DNA from: Pampus argenteus
Taxonomy: Eukaryota > Chordata > Actinopteri > Scombriformes > Stromateidae
Reading direction: 5' to 3'
DNA length: 64,000 nucleotides
Assembly: GCA_036937835.1 (NCBI GenBank)
Contig: CM072869.1
Coordinates: forward strand, 6,091,501-6,155,500
The notes under the pieces: generated by a model
What the model saw: only the letters and a program-made list of their open reading frames with translations
The model's database searches: none
Told to the model about the DNA's origin: nothing
Translations under genes and position numbers: made by a program
In this document: in pieces, positions 9,841 to 19,678 of the stretch
How the letters are laid out: the number at the start of each line of letters is the position of its first letter
How positions within the stretch are numbered: the stretch's first letter is position 1

Positions 9841-11316
9841 ATGGACGGACAGATGTCAGATACCGACTTCCTCACCTCCCCCTCCCCTTCTCCCACTCCC
9901 CTCACCCACTGCGATTACAGTGACTGGTCTCCCTCCTTCTCCATTATCCCATCCGTCTACCTGATGGCCTTTTTGGTTGGTTGCCTCGGCAACGGCCTGG
10001 TGCTCTGGGCCTACTTGGACCGAGCCGAAGGGAGGAGAAAGAGGACTGCAGACCAGAAATGTACTGGAGCTGGAAAGCTTTGTTGCAGCAGCATTTTTAG
10101 AACCAGTCAGCAGAACATCGGAGCTGCTGGTAGAGGTCACTGTAGCTCTTTTCCTCAGAAGAATAAAGAAAGCTGTGGATATCCCTCAGGACAAAGCTAC
10201 AGACCCTCCTTTCATTCCTCCACCTCCTCCTATCCTCCCTCCATCCCACGTCCCTCTCGCTCACTGACAGACTCTCTAATAGCTAGTTTAGCTTTAGCTG
10301 ACCTCTGCTTTCTTGTAACTCTCCCTCTGTGGGCCGTCTATACAGCGATGGGCTACCACTGGCCGTTTGGCCAACCCCTCTGCCAAATCAGCAGCTTCCT
10401 CACTGCTCTGAACATGTATGCCAGTGTGTTCAGCCTGAGCATGCTCAGTGTGGAACGGTACTGGGTTCTGACTGGACGCCGGCACTCCAGCCAGCACGCC
10501 CCGCAGAGCTGCCCCAGCAGGGCTCTGTGGATACTTGGAGGAGTGTGGGTCCTCGCCGGGGTCCTGGCGCTTCCTGGTTTGCTGCTGCGCTCTGTCCGGG
10601 AGGTGGCGCTAGACCCTGAATCTGAGGATGATTGGCAGCTGGAGTCGGACCACCCTGCTGACTCTGAAACTGTCTTCCTCTCCTGCCAGATGGATTACTC
10701 CATGCTTATTGGAGCAGAGCTGGAGGAGACAGACAGGGAGCGGGCTGAGATGTGGTGGGCAGCTGCGCTGAGCTTGAAATCAACTCTAATTGGTTTTCTG
10801 CTTCCTCTTGTCATTTTGCTGGTCTGCTACTGCTCATTGGCTCAACTCCTCAGCAGACATTTTGGACGGGGCCCACGCCCTGACCGCAGACGCCAGCGCA
10901 GACTCCTCAGGGTCATTGTCACTTTAGTCATGGCGTTCTTCCTGTGCTGGCTGCCCCTACATGTTAATAAAACTGTGTCCCTGTTGCTGGAGTTTGGATT
11001 TGTCCCATATTCCTGCCTTTTAGATCAGGTCTTACTTGCTGCTCACCCATATGTCACCTGTTTGGCTTACCTCAACTCCTGCCTCAACCCTGTCCTCTAC
11101 GCTGCCTGTGACCCGTTGTTTCGAAAGAGATGCAGAGGAGCTCTACTTCTGTTGTGCAGGAGAGGAGTCGAGAGAAAGGAGGGGAAGGAGGATAAAGGAG
11201 AGGGAGAGAAAGAGGAAAGGAGCTCAGCTTTCCACACAAGAACGCAGGAAGAAACAGCAGATAGGACCGAGGAGGAGAGGGTGGGCGGAGTGAGTGGGGT
11301 GGTCAATGAGGGGTGA
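9841..11316 (+). CDS. aplnr2: Apelin receptor-like class A GPCR
   Basis: A seven-transmembrane receptor of the plasma membrane. It most closely resembles the apelin/Elabela receptor: N-terminal CDYSDW (CEYTDW in human APLNR), GNGLVLW in TM1, SLIASLALADL in TM2, the block LPLWAVYTAMGYHWPFG, NMYASVFSLSMLSVERY at TM3, CWLPLHVNKT in TM6, and YLNSCLNPVLYA in TM7. Family members couple to Gi. The ATG at 9841 follows the 5' UTR acceptor at 9829. Between RRKRTADQK in loop 1 and TM2 there is a 210-bp intron-like segment (10061-10270) with a weak donor (AAAT|GTACTG) and a strong pyrimidine-rich acceptor (CTGACAG). It is open in frame, so the product is 421 residues if spliced or 491 if read through. 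DRY is replaced by ERY (GAA at 10453). The tail is rich in Glu, Lys and Arg. Assignment to the second apelin receptor paralogue is from general resemblance, not phylogeny. Confidence 0.85.
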   Translation: MDGQMSDTDFLTSPSPSPTPLTHCDYSDWSPSFSIIPSVYLMAFLVGCLGNGLVLWAYLDRAEGRRKRTADQKCTGAGKLCCSSIFRTSQQNIGAAGRGHCSSFPQKNKESCGYPSGQSYRPSFHSSTSSYPPSIPRPSRSLTDSLIASLALADLCFLVTLPLWAVYTAMGYHWPFGQPLCQISSFLTALNMYASVFSLSMLSVERYWVLTGRRHSSQHAPQSCPSRALWILGGVWVLAGVLALPGLLLRSVREVALDPESEDDWQLESDHPADSETVFLSCQMDYSMLIGAELEETDRERAEMWWAAALSLKSTLIGFLLPLVILLVCYCSLAQLLSRHFGRGPRPDRRRQRRLLRVIVTLVMAFFLCWLPLHVNKTVSLLLEFGFVPYSCLLDQVLLAAHPYVTCLAYLNSCLNPVLYAACDPLFRKRCRGALLLLCRRGVERKEGKEDKGEGEKEERSSAFHTRTQEETADRTEEERVGGVSGVVNEG

Positions 11317-12086
11317 GAGCACCCAAAAAGAGTTAATCCACTTACTCTCCAATGGACTGAATGCCAAACCAAACAAAAGTGGCCACTATATCAATACACA
11401 CTCCCCATAGACTCTGGTAGAGGTTGCATCAAATGTCCATATTTAAAAAACAAAATAACATCATCACGTTAACTGTCTGTATGAATCCCACGGAAAAGAT
11501 GCCACAGAGATATAATGTTCTTGTCATATGATCTGTTTCTATATTTGGACTCATAATATGCTACTGAGTTGTTTGCACTGTATTTCTATTAAAATAAGAA
11601 TCCTGTGAAGTATTTTATTTTTCAATAATAGTATGCTTATAAATCTGCCTCCTTAGACAAACTAAAACACATCACGACAGAAATATAAAAACATTGGGTT
11701 GCAAAGCAGGTGTTCGAATAGTGTATATAGCAAAGATAACATGAGGTGTACGGTATATAATAAAGCAATAAGCCACAAGAGGCCACATTTACAATGATTT
11801 TACAACAGCTAAGGGACATTGTAATGCAACAATGCTCAGATATGAAAAATATGTGTGTCTGAGAGTGCTACTGGGTTGCTCTAAAAATATATTTTTGCAT
11901 ATGAAAATAAAACATAGTCTATATTTTTTTATATAAAAAAAGATTGCACTTTGGTCTATCTACATTTGTAATGAGCATTTCTATACGACAGTTTAAATGA
12001 CAACAAATCGAAGAGTTATAAAACTAAAATGGGTGAGTACACGCAGCTAAATGTCACATCATTTCTTTTTTCCTTTAAAATATTTA

Positions 12087-12330
12087 AAGGATAGGTTCAT
12101 CTTTTTTTTAAGATTGTCTTAAAACAGCCAGTGAGGTGACCATGAACACTAAAAGAGGTTGCTTTGCTATAATTATTCCTCTTTGTTCATATTCACTATG
12201 AAAAGATCTCCATCAAATGTGCTTTCAATGTACGCGATGGAGGCCAAATTCCACAGTCACTGTATGCAAGTCAAGTGGCGCTAAAAGGACTGTAAAGTTG
12301 AAAGATATCTGCCTGATTTGACTCATGTGG
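12087..12330 (+). repeat. Dispersed teleost repeat ('ggataggttcat' family)
   Basis: It starts with ggataggttcatctttttt and includes cttaaaacagccagtgaggtg, gaacactaaaagaggttgc, aaaagatctccatcaaatg and tgctttcaatgtacgcgatgg. I recognise these as blocks of an abundant percomorph interspersed repeat. A similar left end recurs at about 33907. Superfamily and exact ends are not known to me. Confidence 0.65.
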
Positions 12331-12561
12331 ATAAACTTATAAATACAGTTTTGTACAGGAGAAGGCTTGTGGATTTTTACTCCATGATTTGCATGTCACA
12401 CGTACATGCATTATGAAGGGAAGGGTCAGTATAAATGATTATTGAATAAATACAGCAAGTAAAGCATGTTTCAGTGTTCATTGTTTAAGCTTATAGAGAG
12501 TTTAAATTTCTAATAGGATACAGGTGATGTTTAAGATCTTGGAGAAGTTACCGGATCCCGT

Positions 12562-12577
12562 CCAGAAGGTGGCGCTG
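12562..12577 (+). promoter_or_regulatory. CTCF-like motif upstream of hdac10
   Basis: CCAGAAGGTGGCGCTG matches the CTCF core (CC-N-N-Y-AG-R-K-GGC-R-C) at all but about one position. A second match in the same orientation lies at 18646-18661, so the two flank hdac10. Binding is inferred from the motif alone. Confidence 0.4.
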
Positions 12578-12636
12578 CAGCACCATTAAAACTGTCACAT
12601 GCCTTTATTTTGATATGACCCATGTCTGCACTCTGA

Positions 12637-12641
12637 CCAAT
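12637..12641 (+). promoter_or_regulatory. CCAAT box of the hdac10 promoter
   Basis: CCAAT in the context gaccaatgag, 90 bp before the hdac10 start codon. Position suits NF-Y binding in a TATA-less promoter. Confidence 0.35.
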
Positions 12642-12730
12642 GAGTCTGTGTAGTAACTTTTAACTTCCAGTGAACTTCAGTCAGTGTTTTCTGCTCTGCC
12701 TCTTGACTTGATCGGTGAAATACAGTAAAG

Positions 12731-15700
12731 ATGGGAACAGCATTGATATATGATGAGGAGATGACCAAATACAAACTGCTCTGGGTGGAGTAAGTACGAG
12801 GCGGTGTGTAGCTAGCTAACAGTAGTTAGCTCTGATGTTAACCAAATAAACCTGTATGGAGACGTTATAGTTATACCAAGGCTGGTTAGCTGTAGATATG
12901 TTCCACCTACATTTAATCATATGCTTATATATTGATAATGTTAATGTCACATTAGCTTTAGTAACGTCAACGTCACTTAAGTTAGTCTGTTACTCTACCG
13001 TAATGTGAAGGAAAAAGAAGGTAAAAAAAAAATAATTAAGATTAATTATTAATTAAGATAATTTAGTCTCTAGAACGGTAGGAACGTTAGTTTCAGGTTG
13101 TTTGTATCTAGTCCGGTCACTTAAGAGAGGAGCACCCATACTTAGCAACGGCCAGCGTTAGCAACAGGCTAACAGCAGTACTTGTGTTTATACTACGTTC
13201 CTTAAACTTAATTTTTACTCCATATATCTCCATATATATATAATACAGTTTTACTGTTACTCCGGCATTTTTTTCACTGCACTGTTTTTGTTGGCCAACT
13301 GTGTTATACACAGCAAAATAAACAGTGAAAGCTCCTGGACAACCAGAACTAAATGTAGATATTGAAATATATGTGTATGTTGCTCAGTTTTAAGTATTTA
13401 GACACATGTGGAGTGAAGAGTATTATTCTTCTAGCCAGTAGCATCAAAACAAGCTATTTCAGTCAAGCTCACAGCTTCCTGACCTCCTATCCCATCTGTG
13501 TGTGATGGCTAAATGTTGAAACACAAATACAGTTGAATTAAAGTACTGATAAAACATAGGCAGCTATAATTCAACCTGTTTTTCCATCTCCAGTCCAGCA
13601 TGTAAGATCGAGGTGCCCGAGCGTCTCACAGTGAGTCATGAGGCTCTGGTCAGGAACGGCCTGGCTGATCGCTGTGTCTCCGTACCTGTACGCGAGGCCA
13701 CGGATGCAGACATCCTGCTGGTTCACAGGTCAGTCCTGAGAGAGCTCACACCTGGCTTTGTTATTTGGAGATGAGGTGAAATAAATAGCTGAAAAAAAAT
13801 AATGAGCTACATGTATACTTTGTTGCTCCTAACAGTGAGGAGTATCTGGAGGCAGTGAAGAAGACTCCTTATATGACTCTGGAGGACCTGAAAGAATTCA
13901 CTCTGCAATATGGTGACGTCTACTTCCACCCAGTTAGTACTACACATAGTATTCTTTTTTTGAGTCAGTAGCTTCTTAATCAAAGCATCTCGCTGACTGT
14001 TGTGGTTCATCTTTATCAATCGCTCTCACCTTCTCTCATTTACTGTCCTAGAATATCTATCATTGTGCCAAGCTGGCTGCAGGGGCTGCACTGCAACTGG
14101 TAGACAGTGTTATGACGGGGAAGGTGAGGAATGGCATGGCTCTTGTCAGGTGAGGCTGTTAACCAGTGACGCATGAATGGCCTGATACTGGTACTCTTGA
14201 TGCAACTTGTGTGCTTTTTTTGAATGTGAACCAAATATTTGTTATGTTCTTGTTGTTGTTGTTGCTCGTCAGACTAATTAACAAAGAGATCTTTGTGCTC
14301 TGTAGACTAAAAACAATCCTGATTTATATCCCACGTCTCTGTCATTTTTTTAATAGACCCCCGGGACATCACAGTATGCACAGTGCTGCCAATGGTTTCT
14401 GTGTGTTCAACAATGTGGCCATAGCAGCTAAATATGCCAAGCAAAAATATGGGCTTCAAAGGTAACATGACTGTTTAATCCTCCAACATTGAGAGACATC
14501 AATTCTCTCCTCATTGGTTCTATATACTGTATATTTACATCTTTTATGGATGATTTTCAGGGTGTTGATAGTTGACTGGGATGTACATCATGGTCAAGGG
14601 GTGCAGTACTCCTTTGAAGACGATCCGAGGTGAGTCTTTCTAAATAGAGGAATTCTGAACTTTGTATGTTGTTGTTGTTGTTGTTGTTTTCTGGCATCTT
14701 AAATTCTGCTCACTACATTTCCCAGCGTGCTCTACTTCTCCTGGCACCGTTATGAGCATCAGAAATTCTGGCCTCAACTTAGAGAATCGGACTATGACAG
14801 TGTTGGCAAAGAGAAAGGGGCTGGATTCAATATAAATGTACCATGGAACAAGGTCAGTAACCAAAGCACACTTTAAGTTCTTATAATCTTTTGTGTATAT
14901 GAGATGTATGTATATATATATATAAGATATTTGTTGATAAATTGTTATCATGATGTTTGTTCAGGTGGGAATGCACAACAGTGACTATCTTGCTGTCTTC
15001 TCTCACGTCCTCCTGCCAGTTGCATATGAGGTGAGACAGAAAAAGCATTTTGATTAATAGATAAACACGTGAGGGATTATTTAGCTGAACATCTGATATA
15101 AATATATGTATATATTTATATTTATATATTTTTGTGTGGTTACAGTTTTGCCCAGACTTGGTGTTGGTGTGTGCAGGCTTTGACTCTGCCATCGGTGACC
15201 CAGAGGTGCAGATAAACGATTGTTTGTAATTATTTATCTCACGACATAATTTTACTGTTGTAAAACTTTATATCCAGTTTTTGTTTTTCTATATTTTCAG
15301 GGTGAAATGTGTGCCACCCCAGACATCTTTGCCCACCTCACTCACCTCCTGATGAACCTCGCAGGAGGCAAACTGTGTGCTGTGCTGGAGGTCGGTTTGT
15401 TATTGTCAGCCCACAGAACAAGTACTAAAGTCAACTGAGGGCATCATACCTGGATTATTTGTAATTTTTACCACAGTGACTGAAAACATACACACGTGTA
15501 ATCCATCAATCTATCAATATCAACATTACATCTTCATATTCATGTCAATTTTAAACAGTTATACTGTGTGAATGTTTTCCAGGGAGGGTACAACTTGACT
15601 TCCCTCGCTCAGTCTGTGTGTCAGACAGTTCATACTTTGCTCGGAGATCCTGCACCTCGGCCTGCAAACATCGACGGCCCCTGTAAAAGGTTTGTCTCAC

Positions 15701-18030
15701 TCTGAATCAAATGTGTGTGTTTTGTAACAAGTTCAAACCTTAACTCTCTGTGTGTGTGTTGTTGTTGTTGTTTTTTTTAACTGTAGTGAATGTTTATTTC
15801 ATTTTATTCTCTCTGTCAGTGCACTTGAGTCCCTTCACTGTGTGCGATCAGCTCATAAGAAGTACTGGTCCTGCCTCAAGTGTGCAGGTATCTATAATAT
15901 TTTACAGCTGTTCCTTATTGAAGGGCTTGTATCAAACAGAGAGAATATGAGCAATACCTTATGATTCCTTTTTATTGTTTTGACATCCTATTAGTTTTAT
16001 TATTTTATTATTATTATAAAATGTTTTATTTCACCTTTCTGTAGCGGATCTACCAAACTTTGAACTCAGCACTAAACGCATTAAACTAGCAGAAGAGAAG
16101 CTGGAGGAGGAGGGAGAAGAAGCGATAAGCACAAAGGAAGAGGAGTGGCCAGAGCCTCCAAAACGTGTCGCTCCTCCTGTTCGAACTGCCTTAGTGGTCC
16201 CTGACGGTGTGTCTTGCCCGGACGGATGTAAACGCTTCAGCTCATCAGATAATCACAGCCCACTTATAGCCAACAACCTCAGGTGTGGAGCTGTTGTTAG
16301 TGATGGTTCATTACACTTAACATACATTCATTTAGAGTAATAAACTTCAGGATGTTCACTGAACCCAAAAAAGTTATAAGGTATAATATCTATATATATT
16401 TTTTTCACAATAAGGGAGAACTTCTTCAAAGATCCAGATGACAGCGACGCTCTCTCGACTTTTTCCAGTCTCATTTCCCTCGTAGAGGAAATGAAGAAGG
16501 ACGAGGTACAAACACGCAGTGTTGTTTGTTTCTTTTTTTTTTTTGGTGCTGCGTGATTTTTTTGCTTTGTTGTCTGCATGAGTTTCACACTGATGTCATT
16601 ATATCTAATTACTGCCTCTCAGATCTGCAATGGTTTGGCGCTGGTTCATGATGTCTCCATGTCAACGATGCGTGTCATCCAGCATGCTACAACTGCTCTC
16701 AGCAACCGGTATAATCCTATCGAAACACATTACTGAGATAAAGTGCTGAACTTGTGATGAAACGGGTTGGTATGCAGAAATATCTTCACAGAAAAACATC
16801 AGCTGTTCAACAGTCACTAAACAATTACAGACTGTAACTCTATAATAAGATTACAAGGATGAAATTTTATTTTTTTTAAAAACAAACTGACTTCACTGAA
16901 TAGGAATAAATCCAACATAAGACTTTTAAGTTAGGTTAACATGTTTATGGAAGGATGGTTCATTGTTGAGAATATACTCTCATTTGATGCTGTTTTTATC
17001 TTGTCATCCAGTGTTTTGGTCGTGTGTGTTGGAGACGGGATGGACCCGAATCACATCACAGAGGATGGGTGATTATCATTTGTGCTCTCTTTAAGAATTT
17101 CATATAAAACGTGTCCCTTCTGACTGCAACAGCACAGACGACATGGTAACAGAAATCTCTCAATTTTTAGGAAAACACTGGTGGTGCATATCAGCGGGAA
17201 CAAGCCAGAGAAACATGCATGCAAATATTACATTCCTGTGTGTCTGAGGAAGGTACTGCTTACTACATGTAGGATGTATTATATCAAGATCTATCACACC
17301 ATGTCATCTTAAATACTTTTATATTCATATTTTAATCCAGGAGTTTCGTAGCTAAAACAAACTGTTACACAATGTGGTTAAATGTCATCATAGATTTTGA
17401 GTTTTTTACCATGTGAAAGACTCCTATACGAATGTGTGTTTGATGTGCAGTGGATCCGTGCGTGTGTGTGTTTGTCCTCTCACAGGGCTGCGGTGAGTTA
17501 TCAGGGTTCGTACAGGCCGTGTTCGGTCTCCTTCTCCCTCTGGGTTATGAGTTCGACCCCAGTCTGGTTCTGCTGGTTCGGATGCCAGATAGTGGGATGT
17601 GTGACAGTATGTGGCAACAGCTAACAGGCCTGCTGCAGGGCCTGGCACAAGGACACACACTGGTATTGATGCAGGTGAGAAGGCCGGGTCAAGATGCCCT
17701 CAATTGTTTGGCTCCATTCATAAGTGGCATCTATGTCAACTTTTTTTTTTTTCAGGAAAGAGAGAAGGCTTGCGTTGACCCAACGGCCTCCTCGCTCCTT
17801 GGGAATGCTGCCCCCTCTCTGGGGCCGCTTCATGCTCCTCTACCAGAGGATGTTGAAGCGCTGGAGAGCCTCAGATGCAGGCTGCAGACTGACTGGAAAC
17901 TACTGCAGACTACAGGTAATCTAGATTGTGTAATCTAACATCTGTCCAAATGCAAAGGTGAAAATATTAAATTAAATCATTTTGTCTCCAAAAAACAGCA
18001 CCAGAAAGCGGAGGAGGTGATGACCACTGA
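12731..18030 (+). CDS. hdac10: Histone deacetylase 10 (polyamine deacetylase)
   Basis: A class IIb zinc enzyme, mainly cytosolic, that removes acetyl from N8-acetylspermidine. Twenty exons join in consistent phase: 12731-12789, 13594-13728, 13836-13932, 14052-14149, 14357-14461, 14561-14629, 14726-14852, 14965-15030, 15146-15205, 15301-15390, 15583-15689, 15820-15887, 16045-16282, 16415-16505, 16623-16708, 17012-17068, 17171-17252, 17486-17674, 17756-17915 and 17999-18030. The product has 671 residues (human 669). The N-terminal catalytic domain shows RPPGHH (His134/135), DWDVHHG (zinc ligands Asp172 and His174), AGFD (Asp265), gatekeeper Glu272 in GDPEGEM, and LEGGY (Tyr305). The C-terminal pseudo-deacetylase domain covers about residues 430-671. 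Residue 24 of the P-(E/A)-C-E motif is Lys (PACK). The ATG has A at -3 and G at +4. Intron 18 (17675-17755) is 81 bp and stop-free. Confidence 0.96.
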
Positions 18031-18872
18031 AGCCACTCCTGCTCCTGTTTGTAAAAAAAATTAGATGATGAACATCAATCAAAAGTGTTGACATATACCA
18101 TTTTATACTTCTTTGTAATTTTGTAATGTCCAAACTGAACTTATATTTAACATATTCTGTCATAAAATAAACGGTTGGTGAAGATAATCTTATCACATTT
18201 TTTACCTTAAAATCATTTAATAGTTCACTTAACTGCACACAATGACTGTTTTGTTACACTCCATCAGTATGACAATTACTGTTCTTCAACAAAAACCAAA
18301 CAAAAGTCACATTTAACTAAACAAAACAAAACTTAATGTTTTTTCTCCTCAACATAAACCCTGTTTGTTTTCTCTTGATTCCAGACATGTTTTAAGATAA
18401 ACAGTCATCTTGTTAAAAGAAAAAGAAAGATTGGATTTCAATTACTAATCCATTTCCCATGTGTTTGCCAATAAAGTTTATAAAAGTTACTCATTCAGTG
18501 ATATTTACTTAATGAAAAATAAATACACTTTAGTAATAGGAAAAAGGACATAAATTAATTAATGTAGACTAGTTTTGTATTTTATAAATATAAAGTGGAG
18601 TTTTTAATGGCTTTGACATGACAAGTAAACCTCTTCCTCGTCCTGCCGTCAGGTGGCGCTGTGGGGGCGAACAGTCACCAGACGTGACAAAGCAGCGCAC
18701 ATGTGAGTCAGTCATTCAGCGTCTGTGGATAAACCTGCTTCAATTAGCGTCTGACCTGCCTGCTTGTCTGCCTGTCTGTGGCTTTCTTGTGTTTTTTGTG
18801 TGTGTTCTTTTTCGTGTTTTTGCGCTGGTGCCTGAATGCATCACAGTGAGATTATTAACGCAGACTGAAGAG
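18031..18872. other. hdac10 3' UTR and parvb promoter region
   Basis: AATAAA signals at 18166-18171 and 18470-18475 can end hdac10 transcripts. The last 250 bp before the parvb ATG at 18873 is less AT-rich, carries a CTCF-like motif at 18646-18661, and should contain the upstream parvb promoter and 5' UTR. Only 842 bp separate the two coding regions. Confidence 0.6.
18646..18661 (+). promoter_or_regulatory. CTCF-like motif upstream of parvb
   Basis: CCGTCAGGTGGCGCTG fits the CTCF core apart from about one position. It lies 212 bp before the parvb start codon. Confidence 0.4.
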
Positions 18873-19601
18873 ATGTCTGGGACTCCAACCGCATCTGCCG
18901 CCGCAAAAATGAAAAAGGACGAGTCGTTTCTGGGCAAATTAGGAGGGACCCTGGTGCGTAAGAAAAAGTCTAAAGAAGGTGAGTCTTTTCAACGATGCTT
19001 TTTTGCTAACAGTAATGAAATGTCACCATTTGTTTCGCTTGTTATTATGTGTGTTTCTGTTCATGGTGCTGCAATCACATGATGTGCTGTTAAAATATTC
19101 CCCTCTGGGACATCTTAATCATAGACTGTACACATGATTCATAACCTTTATTTCCCTGGCACTTTATGGCTTTATGGTTTTAATCTCTGGTATAATAATA
19201 ATACTACAATCAGTTTTAATTCATAATGTGTTCAATAATTAACATATTTTGTGTTCTAGTTTGGTTCTGATGTGTTTTAGGTAAGAAATACATCTGTGTG
19301 AATGTAGACATAGAAAACAAAGCCTCACAGGGGCTCCACAGGCATCTGACATGAGGTAATAAACATAAATAGATCCAGTCTGTCAGTGACCGGTGATGGG
19401 AATGCAAGGTTATGAAGATAAAGCTGTAAGAGGATTACTGTGCTCACTTTCTTCAGGAAATCAAAACATGATTCATTGATTCATCTTTAACATGTTATCT
19501 TTAACATAGTTTTATAATTGTTTGACAAACTATTTCCTGCTATCCCCCTCAACAAAGGCCAGTCAATGTCTAGTAAAAGGGACAGCTGCAAGCTTCAACA
19601 C

Positions 19602-19678
<77 letters not shown>

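Larger units (their letters stand above)
11317..12730. other. GPCR 3' region and hdac10 promoter region
   Basis: AT-rich sequence with an AATAAA near 11903 that could end the GPCR transcript. A dispersed repeat occupies about 12087-12330. A CTCF-like motif lies at 12562-12577 and a CCAAT box at 12637-12641, 90 bp upstream of the hdac10 ATG. No coding exon is visible. Confidence 0.55.
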
